Notes under the pieces: model-generated
Seen by the model: the letters and a program-made list of their open reading frames with translations, nothing else
Databases searched by the model: none
Told to the model about the DNA's origin: nothing
In this document: in pieces, positions 42,408 through 51,466 of the stretch
Position numbering within the stretch: position 1 is the first letter of the stretch
How the letters are laid out: each line of letters begins with the position of its first letter
Translations under genes and position numbers: made by a program
Source: Flammeovirgaceae bacterium UBA2366
GTDB taxonomy: Bacteria > Bacteroidota > Bacteroidia > Cytophagales > Cyclobacteriaceae
Length of the DNA: 64,000 bases
Assembly (NCBI GenBank): GCA_002344065.1
Contig: DDTK01000005.1
Span: 1 to 64,000, forward strand
Direction: 5' to 3'

Positions 42408-44087
42408 ATGTCGTTAAATAAATACAGTCGTACCATCACACAAGACCCTACCCTGCCCGCATCGCAGGCCATGCTGTATGGTATTGGGTTAACGGAACAC
42501 GACCTTACTAAAGCACAAGTTGGCATTGTAAGCACCGGATTCGATGGCAACACCTGTAACATGCACCTGAACAAACTGGCGGAGGAAGTGAAGACTGCCG
42601 TGTGGGATAATGAATTGGTGGGCTTGATCTTCCATACCATTGGCGTTAGCGATGGTATCAGCAATGGTACCGAAGGTATGCGCTATTCGCTGGTGAGCCG
42701 TGAAGTCATTGCCGATTCAATCGAAACCGTGTGTGGTGCACAATACTATGATGGCTTGATAGCCGTAGTGGGTTGCGATAAAAATATGCCAGGCTCGCTT
42801 ATCGCGATGGGCAGATTAAATCGTCCTGCGATTATGGTATATGGCGGAACTATAGCAGGCGGCAACTGGAAAGGTAAAGAACTCAACATTGTTTCAGCCT
42901 TTGAAGCCTTGGGCGAAAAACTAGCCGATAAATTGTCGGATGAAGATTATAAAGGGATCATACAAAATTCCTGTCCCGGTGCAGGGGCATGTGGCGGTAT
43001 GTATACCGCTAATACTATGGCTTCAGCCATTGAAGCGCTCGGCATGTCATTGCCTTACTCATCTTCCAATCCCGCGTTGAGCAAAGAAAAATCGAAGGAG
43101 TGCAGTGATGCCGGTAAAGCAATTCACAACCTGCTCAAACTAGATTTAAAACCACGCGACATCATGACGCACAAGGCATTTGAAAATGCGTTAACAATAG
43201 TAATGGCGTTGGGTGGAAGCACGAATGCGGTATTGCACCTGATTGCCATGGCCAAAGCAGTGGGAATAAAAATCACGCAGGAAGATTTTCAAACCATCTC
43301 CGACAAAACTCCCGTGTTGGCCAACTTAAAACCCAGCGGTCAGTATTTAATGGGCGATGTACATCGTATTGGTGGCGTACCCGCAGTGATGAAATATTTA
43401 TTGAGCAAAGGCTACCTGCATGGTGATTGTATAACCGTAACCGGAAAAACCATTGCCGAAAATGTTGACCATGCAGCCGATCTGAATTTTAATACACAGG
43501 ATGTTATCGCTCCTGTTGAAAAACCGATCAAAGCAACAGGCCACATCCAGATACTCTATGGCAACCTGGCGGAGAAGGGATCGGTAGCCAAGATCAGCGG
43601 AAAAGAAGGCGATGCCTTTAAAGGAAAAGCACGCGTCTTCAATGGTGAGTTCGAACTTATTGAAGGTATTCAACAGAAGAAAGTAAAAGAAGGTGATGTA
43701 GTGGTGATCCGTTACGTTGGCCCGAAAGGCGCGCCCGGCATGCCCGAAATGTTAAAGCCGACATCGGCCATCATTGGTGCGGGACTTGGTAAGCGTGTTG
43801 CGTTGATTACCGATGGAAGATTCTCCGGTGGTACACATGGTTTCGTTGTAGGGCACATCACACCCGAAGCGTTTGATGGCGGAACCCTTGCGCTTGTAGA
43901 AAATGATGACTGGATTGAAATCGATGCCAGACAACACTGCATCAATCTGCTGGTGGAAGACGCCATCATTGCCCAACGAAAAGCTTCCTGGAAACAACCT
44001 GCCCTTCGTGTAAAAAGCGGGGTGCTCTTAAAATATGCGAGACAAGTAAAAACAGCAGCCGATGGATGCGTTACTGACGAAGAATAA
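42408..44087 (+). CDS. ilvD: Dihydroxy-acid dehydratase
   Basis: 559 residues, the full family length. Fe-S cluster cysteines lie in VGCDKNMPGS and NSCPGAGACGGMYTANTM; the C-terminal half has ITDGRFSGGTHGFVVGHITPEA, typical of the IlvD/Edd fold. It dehydrates dihydroxy-isovalerate and dihydroxy-methylvalerate in Val and Ile synthesis. Its 3' end overlaps ilvB by 26 bases. Confidence 0.96.
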   Translation: MSLNKYSRTITQDPTLPASQAMLYGIGLTEHDLTKAQVGIVSTGFDGNTCNMHLNKLAEEVKTAVWDNELVGLIFHTIGVSDGISNGTEGMRYSLVSREVIADSIETVCGAQYYDGLIAVVGCDKNMPGSLIAMGRLNRPAIMVYGGTIAGGNWKGKELNIVSAFEALGEKLADKLSDEDYKGIIQNSCPGAGACGGMYTANTMASAIEALGMSLPYSSSNPALSKEKSKECSDAGKAIHNLLKLDLKPRDIMTHKAFENALTIVMALGGSTNAVLHLIAMAKAVGIKITQEDFQTISDKTPVLANLKPSGQYLMGDVHRIGGVPAVMKYLLSKGYLHGDCITVTGKTIAENVDHAADLNFNTQDVIAPVEKPIKATGHIQILYGNLAEKGSVAKISGKEGDAFKGKARVFNGEFELIEGIQQKKVKEGDVVVIRYVGPKGAPGMPEMLKPTSAIIGAGLGKRVALITDGRFSGGTHGFVVGHITPEAFDGGTLALVENDDWIEIDARQHCINLLVEDAIIAQRKASWKQPALRVKSGVLLKYARQVKTAADGCVTDEE

Positions 44088-45825
44088 AAAATTAACCACA
44101 TCAACGGCCGAACCGAAGAAACAAATTTCCGGTTCAGAGGCTTTGTTGCGTTGCCTGGTAGCAGAAGGCGTAGATACACTGTTTGGTTATCCGGGTGGTG
44201 CAATCATGCCGGTATATGATGCATTGTATTCTTACAGTGATCAGTTAAAACACATTCTCGTTCGGCATGAACAAGGCGCTATCCATGCCGCCCAAGGGTA
44301 TGCACGTGTATCAGGCAAGATGGGTGTTGCCATGGCAACTTCCGGCCCGGGTGCCGCCAATCTTGTAACCGGTCTTGCTGATGCGCTCATTGATTCAACA
44401 CCAGTTGTGTGCATTACCGGCCAGGTAGCCGAACATTTACTGGGCACCGATGCCTTTCAGGAAATGGATGTAATCAATACCACCTTGCCTGTTACCAAGT
44501 GGAATGTTCAGATCAGCAAAGCTGGTGATATTGCCGAGCAGGTAGCGAAAGCATTCTACATCTCGCGAAGCGGAAGACCAGGACCCGTGGTTATCGACAT
44601 CACCAAAAACGCACAGTTTGAAATGATCGATGATTTCAGCTACGAAGTTTGCAAAAGCGTTCGCACGTATTCTCCTAAACCCATTCTTGATCACTCTACA
44701 GTTGAAGAAGCTGCCGATATAATCAATGCAGCCAAACGACCTTACATTTTGTGCGGTCAGGGTGTGTTATTGAGCAATGCACAAGATGAATTGCTTGCCG
44801 TAGCCGAAAAAGCAAATATCCCCATCGCTTCTACCCTGCTCGGTTTATCGGCAGTGCCGGTTAACCATTCCTTGTACGTAGGCTACCTGGGCATGCACGG
44901 AAACTACGGTCCGAATATTCTGACTAATGAATGCGATGTGTTGATTGCCGTGGGCATGCGGTTTGACGATCGTGTAACCGGAAACGTGAATAAGTACGCC
45001 AAACAAGCTAAGGTCATTCACATTGAGTTGGATAAGGCTGAAATCAACAAGATCATCACGGCCGATGTAGCGGTTCATGCCGATGCAAAAGAAGCGCTGA
45101 CTGCACTGTTACCATTAATTGCAGTGAACAAACATCACGACTGGTTTCAAAAATTCAGAGAAGCAGAACGTAAGGAGCATGAGAAAGTAATTCAATTTGA
45201 TATTTATCCGGTAACGGAATCACTCAAGATGAGTGAAGTGGTGTTTGAACTGGCGGAGCAAACCAAAGGCGAAGCCATTCTGGTTACCGATGTAGGACAG
45301 CACCAGATGGTAGCATCGCGATACTATCCGTTTAAACATCCGCGCACCAACGTTACGTCAGGTGGTGCCGGAACGATGGGCTTTGCCTTACCCGCTGCCA
45401 TAGGCGCAGCACTGGCTCAACCTGAAAAACAAGTGGTTGCTATTATTGGTGATGGCGGTTTTCAGATGACCGTACAAGAACTAGGTACCATCATGCAATA
45501 CAACATTCCGGTTAAAATCATCATCCTGAATAACAACTTTCTGGGAATGGTAAGGCAGTGGCAACAACTTTTCTTTGAAAGTCGCTATTCATTCACTGAA
45601 ATGGCAAATCCTGATTTCATTAAACTCAGTGAAGCCTATAAAATCCCTGCATTAAAAGTGGAACACCGTTCGCGGTTAAATGCCGCGATACACAACCTGC
45701 TGAACATACCTGGTCCGTTTTTATTGGAAGTGGTGGTGGAGAAAGAACAAAATGTTTTCCCGATGGTACCCACAGGAGCAGGGGTTGCCGAAATTTTATT
45801 GGAAGCGCACGGAACAAGACATTAG
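44062..45825 (+). CDS. ilvB: Acetolactate synthase, large (catalytic) subunit
   Basis: 587 residues, a ThDP enzyme. The catalytic Glu is in RHEQGAIHAAQGYARVSG, followed by TSGPGAANLVTGLADA; the ThDP-Mg motif is GDGGFQMTVQELGTIMQYNIPVKII...NNNFLG. It makes acetolactate and acetohydroxybutyrate. The start lies inside ilvD in another frame (26-base overlap); a later start would lose only a poorly conserved N-terminus. The regulatory subunit gene follows after a repeat-filled spacer. Confidence 0.96.
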   Translation: MDALLTKNKKLTTSTAEPKKQISGSEALLRCLVAEGVDTLFGYPGGAIMPVYDALYSYSDQLKHILVRHEQGAIHAAQGYARVSGKMGVAMATSGPGAANLVTGLADALIDSTPVVCITGQVAEHLLGTDAFQEMDVINTTLPVTKWNVQISKAGDIAEQVAKAFYISRSGRPGPVVIDITKNAQFEMIDDFSYEVCKSVRTYSPKPILDHSTVEEAADIINAAKRPYILCGQGVLLSNAQDELLAVAEKANIPIASTLLGLSAVPVNHSLYVGYLGMHGNYGPNILTNECDVLIAVGMRFDDRVTGNVNKYAKQAKVIHIELDKAEINKIITADVAVHADAKEALTALLPLIAVNKHHDWFQKFREAERKEHEKVIQFDIYPVTESLKMSEVVFELAEQTKGEAILVTDVGQHQMVASRYYPFKHPRTNVTSGGAGTMGFALPAAIGAALAQPEKQVVAIIGDGGFQMTVQELGTIMQYNIPVKIIILNNNFLGMVRQWQQLFFESRYSFTEMANPDFIKLSEAYKIPALKVEHRSRLNAAIHNLLNIPGPFLLEVVVEKEQNVFPMVPTGAGVAEILLEAHGTRH

Positions 45826-45828
45826 TAG

Positions 45829-45875
45829 CAAGACATTAGTAGCAAGACATTAGTAGCAAGTAGTAAGACATTAGA
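45829..45875 (+). repeat. Tandem AAGACATTAGTAGC repeat between ilvB and ilvN
   Basis: Three consecutive 14-base units (GACATTAGTAGCAA) and a partial fourth separate ilvB from ilvN. Confidence 0.75.
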
Positions 45876-45892
45876 AAAAAGATTATTTGAAT

Positions 45893-46180
45893 ATGAAAAA
45901 AGATTACACCATCGAAGTTTCAGCGGATAATAATTTTTCCGTGCTCAACCGGATCATCAATGTATTGAACCGCAGGCGCGTGCGCATCAAACAATTGGTT
46001 GCGCATGAAGATGAGCATGATTTCCGAAAAGGCGGTGCCACCATGCTGCTGCACACCACACCGGAATTAATCGAAAAAGTAAAACACCAGTTGGAAAAAC
46101 TTATTGAAGTAGAAAGCGCCAACTATTATGAAGGCAGCGAAGTATACATGGAACTGAAAAACAATCAAAGAGTCGCTTAA
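45893..46180 (+). CDS. ilvN: Acetolactate synthase, small (regulatory) subunit
   Basis: About 95 residues from the ATG at 45893 (a TTG two codons earlier is less likely). It is a single ACT domain (YTIEVSADNNFSVLNRIINVLNRRRVRIKQLVAHEDE), shorter than IlvN/IlvH of many bacteria, which have a second domain, and closer in size to IlvM. It should confer feedback control on IlvB by binding a branched-chain amino acid. Confidence 0.85.
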   Translation: MKKDYTIEVSADNNFSVLNRIINVLNRRRVRIKQLVAHEDEHDFRKGGATMLLHTTPELIEKVKHQLEKLIEVESANYYEGSEVYMELKNNQRVA

Positions 46181-46221
46181 CGAAACGAAAAACTAATAAC
46201 CATCAATTAACAACCAACATC

Positions 46222-47295
46222 ATGGCGCAGATCAATTTTGGAGGAACCATAGAAGAAGTAGTAACCCGCGAAGAATTTCCAATGGACAAAGCATTGGATG
46301 TGCTGCGCAACGAAACCATCGCCATCCTGGGATATGGCGTGCAAGGACCTGCACAGGCATTGAACCTACGCGACAATGGCTTTAACGTAATTGTTGGCCA
46401 ACGTAAAGGCAGTAAATCCTGGAATAAAGCTGTAGAACATGGCTGGGTTCCTGGCGAAACATTATTTGACATTGAAGAAGCCGCCAAACAAGGAACTATT
46501 TGGCAATTCTTACTTTCGGATGCCGGACAGATTGCATCCTGGCCAACCATTAAGCCCTATTTAACCAAAGGCAAAACACTTTACTTCTCTCACGGCTTTG
46601 GCGTTACCTTCAACGACCAAACAGGCATTGTACCGCCAGCGGAAGTAGATGTAATCCTGGTGGCACCAAAAGGATCCGGAACATCTGTTCGCAGGTTATT
46701 CCTTCAAGGCAAAGGCATTAACTCCAGCTACGCCATTTATCAAAATGCCAGCGGACAAGCAAAAGAAAAAGCAATCGCGCTGGGTATTGGTGTGGGCTCA
46801 GGCTATTTGTTTGAAACCGATTTTAAGAAAGAAGTTTACTCTGACCTAACCGGTGAGCGTGGTACGCTGATGGGTGCCATTGCCGGCATATTTGAAGCAC
46901 AATATGAAGTGCTGCGCTCCAAAGGGCACTCCCCTTCCGAAGCTTTCAATGAAACCGTAGAAGAGTTAACACAAAGCCTCATGCCGTTGGTAGCCGAAAA
47001 CGGTATGGACTGGATGTATGCCAACTGCTCTACCACGGCACAACGCGGTGCCCTCGACTGGAAGAAGCGCTTCAAAGAAGCAACGCTTCCGGTATTTAAA
47101 GAACTCTACGAAAGCGTTGCCAGTGGTGCCGAAGCAAAGCGCACCATCGACACCTGCAGCAAACCCGACTATCGTGAAAAGCTTGGCGAAGAACTAAAAG
47201 AACTCCGCGAAAGCGAATTGTGGCAAGCTGGCGCTGCGGTGAGGCAGTTGAGACCTGAAAAAGCAGGTGTAGAAGAAAGCATGATCAATTCGTAG
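46222..47295 (+). CDS. ilvC: Ketol-acid reductoisomerase
   Basis: 357 residues. NAD(P)-binding GYGVQGPAQALNLRDNG, cofactor-selecting loop GQRKGSKSW, then SHGFGVTFND, VAPKGSGTSVRR and the acidic metal site in ERGTLMGAIAGIFEAQYEVL. The C-terminal knotted domain is of single length. It reduces and rearranges acetolactate and acetohydroxybutyrate. Confidence 0.95.
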   Translation: MAQINFGGTIEEVVTREEFPMDKALDVLRNETIAILGYGVQGPAQALNLRDNGFNVIVGQRKGSKSWNKAVEHGWVPGETLFDIEEAAKQGTIWQFLLSDAGQIASWPTIKPYLTKGKTLYFSHGFGVTFNDQTGIVPPAEVDVILVAPKGSGTSVRRLFLQGKGINSSYAIYQNASGQAKEKAIALGIGVGSGYLFETDFKKEVYSDLTGERGTLMGAIAGIFEAQYEVLRSKGHSPSEAFNETVEELTQSLMPLVAENGMDWMYANCSTTAQRGALDWKKRFKEATLPVFKELYESVASGAEAKRTIDTCSKPDYREKLGEELKELRESELWQAGAAVRQLRPEKAGVEESMINS

Positions 47296-47395
47296 ACATA
47301 AGTATCAAGACATTAGTAGTAAGACATAAGCAGTAAGACATAAGCAGAAAAAAAATTCATAAATCTTGTGTCTTGCTACTTAGGTCTTAAGTCCA
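47294..47395 (+). repeat. Tandem AAGACATAAGTAG-type repeat between ilvC and ilvA
   Basis: About four copies of a 13- to 14-base unit (GACATAAGTATCAA, GACATTAGTAGTAA, GACATAAGCAGTAA, GACATAAGCAG), followed by an inverted, partly complementary stretch (CTTGTGTCTTGCTACTTAGG), so the spacer can fold. Confidence 0.65.
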
Positions 47396-47403
47396 TTTGA
47401 CCG

Positions 47404-48657
47404 ATGAAAGAAGAAACAGCAACAACATCCTTAGAGATCGACAAAGCACACGAAACACTCAAACACGTGGTGCTCAAAACTCCTTTGCAGTTTCATCGCA
47501 AACTTTCTGAGCGGTTTAAGGCCGAGATTTATTTGAAGCGTGAAGATCTTCAGGTGGTGCGTTCCTACAAAATACGCGGTGCGTATAACCTGATTCAGGG
47601 TTTAACGGAAGAGGAAAGAAGTCGGGGTATAGTGTGTGCCAGTGCCGGCAACCATGCGCAGGGTGTTGCCTTTTCGTGTAAGTTATTGAACATACATGGC
47701 ACTATCTACATGCCCAGTATCACACCCAAACAGAAGATCAACCAGGTAAAAATGTTTGGTGGTGATCAGATTGATATTGCATTGATTGGCGACACATTTG
47801 ACGAATGTCAGGAACATGCGCTTCAGTATACACTGGAATCATACAAAGTATTTGTACCACCGTTCGATCATCAAAAAATAATTGAAGGCCAGGGCAGTTT
47901 GGGCATTGAAATCGGGGAAGAACTTTCGGGTATTGATTATATTTTTATTCCCATCGGTGGCGGTGGACTGTGTGCTGGCGTGGGCAGCTATTTCCAAACC
48001 TTTTCGCCCAACACCAAAATCATTGGCGTTGAACCACAGGGTGCCCCATCCATGACGGAAGCACTAAAAGAAGGCAAACCCGTTACCCTTGAATCTATAC
48101 AACGCTTTGTTGATGGCGCATCGGTTAAAAAAGTAGGCTACATTACTTTTTCCTATATCAAGGATTTCATTAATGATATGTTACTGGTGCCAGAAGGCAA
48201 GGTAAGTTCTGTGATTTTACAACTCTATAATGAAGATGCCATTGTTGCCGAGCCGGCAGGAGCACTAAGTATTGCTGCGCTGGAGCAGTACGCAGACCAA
48301 ATTAAAGGCAAGAAAATAGTGTGTATCGTAAGCGGTGGCAATAATGACATCGATCGGATGCAAGAGATTAAAGAGCGATCGCTTTTGTACGAAGGCTTAA
48401 AACATTATTTCATTATCCGGTTTGCGCAACGACCGGGAGCGTTGAAGGAATTTGTAAACCACATTCTCGGCCCTACCGATGATATTGTGCGTTTTGAATT
48501 TATCCAGAAGCACAATAAAGAAACCGGGCCTGCACTGGTGGGCATTGAAGTAAAATCGCGGGAAGACTTTGAACTGCTGCGTGCCCGCATGCATGAACAC
48601 CAACTGAACTTTACAGCTATCAATCAGCATGAAAACCTATTTGAATACATTATCTGA
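47404..48657 (+). CDS. ilvA: Threonine dehydratase (threonine ammonia-lyase)
   Basis: 417 residues: fold-type II PLP domain with the PLP Lys in VRSYKIRGAYN, SAGNHAQGVAFSC, the phosphate loop GGGGLCAG, and a C-terminal ACT-like region (about residues 340-417, HYFIIRFAQRPGALKEFVNHILG). Only one ACT-like unit is present, so this is the short biosynthetic form. It supplies 2-oxobutyrate for Ile synthesis and closes the ilv operon. Confidence 0.93.
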   Translation: MKEETATTSLEIDKAHETLKHVVLKTPLQFHRKLSERFKAEIYLKREDLQVVRSYKIRGAYNLIQGLTEEERSRGIVCASAGNHAQGVAFSCKLLNIHGTIYMPSITPKQKINQVKMFGGDQIDIALIGDTFDECQEHALQYTLESYKVFVPPFDHQKIIEGQGSLGIEIGEELSGIDYIFIPIGGGGLCAGVGSYFQTFSPNTKIIGVEPQGAPSMTEALKEGKPVTLESIQRFVDGASVKKVGYITFSYIKDFINDMLLVPEGKVSSVILQLYNEDAIVAEPAGALSIAALEQYADQIKGKKIVCIVSGGNNDIDRMQEIKERSLLYEGLKHYFIIRFAQRPGALKEFVNHILGPTDDIVRFEFIQKHNKETGPALVGIEVKSREDFELLRARMHEHQLNFTAINQHENLFEYII

Positions 48658-48684
48658 TTAAACCATGACGTTTCGGAATGAAAT

Positions 48685-48772
48685 AACCACAAAGAACTCA
48701 AAGACTACACAGCGTACACAAAGCTAAATCTTTGCGAACTCTGTGTGTATTTACTCTGTGACCTCTGTGGTT
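48685..48772. repeat. Long imperfect inverted repeat after ilvA
   Basis: AACCAC at 48685-48690 pairs with GTGGTT at 48767-48772, with further complementary patches (CACAAAG, ACACAG/CTGTGT, CAAAG/CTTTG). Extragenic palindromes with TTTGTGGTT arms are a familiar kind in this phylum. It lies between ilvA and the thr leader; nothing else was seen in 48658-48839. Confidence 0.5.
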
Positions 48773-48798
48773 AAGAATTATTAAAAATGAATTAAAGA

Positions 48799-48806
48799 CA
48801 TTTTTG
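48799..48806 (+). promoter_or_regulatory. Possible -7 box of the thr operon
   Basis: CATTTTTG matches five of six fixed positions of TAnnTTTG, 33 bases before the leader ATG. No -33 element was recognised. Confidence 0.3.
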
Positions 48807-48839
48807 GATATCAACATAAAATTAAAGTACTTCACCACC

Positions 48840-48920
48840 ATGTTAACGCAAGCAACCATTATCATTACCACGGCAGCCATCACGGCTACAGCTTGCACAC
48901 GTACTACCACTACGGGGTAA
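48840..48920 (+). CDS. thr operon leader peptide (26 residues, Thr/Ile-rich)
   Basis: A small frame with 11 Thr and 4 Ile codons among 26 (for example ATIIITTAAITAT and TRTTTTG), ending at TAA 48918-48920. It is 98 bases upstream of thrA. The amino-acid make-up mirrors E. coli ThrL, as expected for attenuation by charged Thr- and Ile-tRNA. Its stop lies in a small perfect hairpin, ACGGG-GTAA-CCCGT (48912-48925). Confidence 0.75.
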   Translation: MLTQATIIITTAAITATACTRTTTTG

Positions 48921-48949
48921 CCCGTCATCACCACCATATTCCCTTTTCG

Positions 48950-48976
48950 TCAGGGCTTCTCCAGGAGTCGCGCTGA
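48950..48976 (+). terminator. Candidate attenuator hairpin of the thr operon
   Basis: TCAGGGC pairs with GCGCTGA (one mismatch) and the inner CTC with GAG around CAG, with two mismatches between. The following TTCATGATTATTTC is only moderately T-rich, so termination strength is doubtful. No clear antiterminator partner was found. Confidence 0.35.
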
Positions 48977-49018
48977 TTCATGATTATTTCTCAAGCATCT
49001 AATACAAATTAAAGTGTT

Positions 49019-51466
49019 ATGGACATCTTAAAATTCGGTGGTTCATCCGTAGGAACCCCGGAGCGGATAAAAAAAGTAATTGTTATCATTAAAGGCAAAC
49101 TGCCCGCTGAAGTAGCCGTGGTGTTCTCTGCCTTTGGCGGTGTTACCGATCAACTCATTCGTTGCAGTCAGCTGGCACTGAACAGCAATCTTGAATACAA
49201 AGCAGAACTTTCCAGATTGGTTGATCAACACCTGAATACTGTGCGCGAACTGATTCCTGTTGCAAAACAAAGTGGAATCCTTGCACAGGTAACCATTCAA
49301 TTCAATGCACTGGAAGATGTGCTGCACGGTGTTTACCTGGTAAAGGAACGCACACCACGAACACTGGATTACATTATGAGTTTTGGCGAACGCATCAGCG
49401 CCTACATCATCAGTGAAGCTATGCGTGAACAAAATATTGATGCCGAGTTTCTGGATGCACGACAAGTCATTCGTACCGATGATCAGTTTGGTACAGCACA
49501 GGTAGATTTTGAAATCACCAACAAGCGCATTGCCGATCATTTCCATCAACATAAAAAATTACAAGTCGTTACCGGTTTCATTGCTGCATCTGAATCAGGT
49601 GAAACCACTACGCTGGGACGAAGCGGTTCCGATTATACGGCAGCTATTCTGGCCGGTGCGCTAAAGGCAGCATCACTTGAAATATGGACCGATGTAGATG
49701 GCATCCTCACGGCCAATCCAAAGCAAGTTAAGAAAGCGTTCACCGTACCTGAGCTGAGTTACGAAGAAGCCATGGAACTCTCCCATTTTGGTGCCAAGGT
49801 AATTTTCCCTTCCACCATGCGGCCCGCCATGGCACACCACATCCCCATCTGGATAAAAAATACTTTTAATCCACAAGCACGCGGAACACGCATCAGCGCA
49901 CAAAGCACTAACGGCAAATTGATCAAAGGTATTTCATCCATTGATACCATTTGCCTGTTGAACATACAGGGCAGTGGTATGGTAGGTGTAGTGGGCGTGT
50001 CTATGCGGTTGTTTGGTGCCTTGGCTCTGGAAAAAATAAATGTCATCCTGATCAGTCAGGCATCATCCGAACATTCCATTTGCCTTGCAGTAGAACAACA
50101 ACAAGCCGTGAAAGCGAAAAAAGCCATTGAAAAAGAATTTGAATACGAGATCAGCAGCAAGCGCATTGATGGCATTGAACTAAACGATAATCTGAGCATT
50201 ATTGCCCTGGTGGGTGATGGGATGAAACACCATTCCGGCACCAGCGGAAGAATGTTTTCAGCCTTGGGAAAAAACGGGATTAATGTTGTGGCTATTGCGC
50301 AAGGTTCATCCGAGCGAAATATTTCGGCTGTTATCTCCAAACATGATACAGCTAAAGCATTGTCAGCTCTGCATGATTCGTTCTTCCTGTCGAATACAAA
50401 AACTATCAATTTGTTTTTAATTGGCACAGGGTTGATCGGAAAAACATTACTGCAACAAATTCATCAACAACTCAACAAACTGCTCACTTCCAATAATCTT
50501 GAAATCAAACTCGTGGGACTCACCAACAGTCGTAAAATGTTTTTTAATGAAGATGGTATTGAAGTAGGGAACGCTTTGCAGCACCTTAACCATCGCGGAA
50601 AAGAGGCCAACCTGGGAGCGTTCAAGGAAACTATTATTCAATACAATATGCCCAACAGCATTTGCATCGACTGCACAGCCAGTGATACCGTGGCTGAAAT
50701 TTATGAATCACTCTTACGCGCAAATGTTGCAGTAGTAACACCAAATAAAAAAGCCAATTCATCCGCTTACGATTCGTATGCCGCCATTCGTAAAACCGTT
50801 CGCGATCACGGCATTCAGTTTTTGTATGAAACCAATGTTTGCGCAGGTTTACCGGTAATCAACACCTTAAACGATTTGCTGTTGAGTGGCGACTCCGTGC
50901 AACGGATTGAAGCCGTGTTGAGTGGCACATTGAATTATATCTTCTCATCATTCACAGCAGGCAAACTATTTAGTGATGTAGTGGCCCAAGCAAAAGCTTT
51001 GGGATATACCGAACCCGATCCACGCGATGACCTGAGCGGAATGGATGTGGCGCGTAAAATGCTGATCCTGGCTCGTGAAACCGGATTGAAACTGGAGTTA
51101 TCAGACGTAACGGTAGAAAGTCTTGTTCCGGAAAATTGTATTGGTGAACTTTCAGCAAACGAATTTCTTGAACGGTTAAAAGGATCGGATGATTATTTTG
51201 AACAACTTCGCTCACAAGCAGAGCATCAGCAGAAAAAACTACGTTACCAGGCATCGTTGAAAGATGGTAAGATCACCGTTGGTCTTGCTGCAGTTGAAAG
51301 CGATCATCCGTTTTATTCCTTGTCGGGAAGTGACAACATCATTCAGTTTATAACCACCCGCTACAGTGAACGGCCCATGGTAATTCGCGGCCCCGGTGCC
51401 GGTGCAGAAGTTACAGCGGCTGGTGTGTTTGCCGATATCATTCGAATTGGAAATAATATCCGGTGA
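49019..51466 (+). CDS. thrA: Bifunctional aspartokinase / homoserine dehydrogenase I
   Basis: 815 residues. Aspartokinase half (KFGGSSVGTPERI, GFIAASESGETTTLGRSGSDYTA), a regulatory region with two ACT domains (about 310-460), then homoserine dehydrogenase from about 465 (LFLIGTGLIGKTLLQQ, ATSDTVAEIY-type site with CTASDTVAEIY, GTLNYIFSSF, EPDPRDDLSGMDVARKML). It carries out the first and third steps of Thr synthesis and is expected to be Thr-inhibited. Confidence 0.96.
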   Translation: MDILKFGGSSVGTPERIKKVIVIIKGKLPAEVAVVFSAFGGVTDQLIRCSQLALNSNLEYKAELSRLVDQHLNTVRELIPVAKQSGILAQVTIQFNALEDVLHGVYLVKERTPRTLDYIMSFGERISAYIISEAMREQNIDAEFLDARQVIRTDDQFGTAQVDFEITNKRIADHFHQHKKLQVVTGFIAASESGETTTLGRSGSDYTAAILAGALKAASLEIWTDVDGILTANPKQVKKAFTVPELSYEEAMELSHFGAKVIFPSTMRPAMAHHIPIWIKNTFNPQARGTRISAQSTNGKLIKGISSIDTICLLNIQGSGMVGVVGVSMRLFGALALEKINVILISQASSEHSICLAVEQQQAVKAKKAIEKEFEYEISSKRIDGIELNDNLSIIALVGDGMKHHSGTSGRMFSALGKNGINVVAIAQGSSERNISAVISKHDTAKALSALHDSFFLSNTKTINLFLIGTGLIGKTLLQQIHQQLNKLLTSNNLEIKLVGLTNSRKMFFNEDGIEVGNALQHLNHRGKEANLGAFKETIIQYNMPNSICIDCTASDTVAEIYESLLRANVAVVTPNKKANSSAYDSYAAIRKTVRDHGIQFLYETNVCAGLPVINTLNDLLLSGDSVQRIEAVLSGTLNYIFSSFTAGKLFSDVVAQAKALGYTEPDPRDDLSGMDVARKMLILARETGLKLELSDVTVESLVPENCIGELSANEFLERLKGSDDYFEQLRSQAEHQQKKLRYQASLKDGKITVGLAAVESDHPFYSLSGSDNIIQFITTRYSERPMVIRGPGAGAEVTAAGVFADIIRIGNNIR

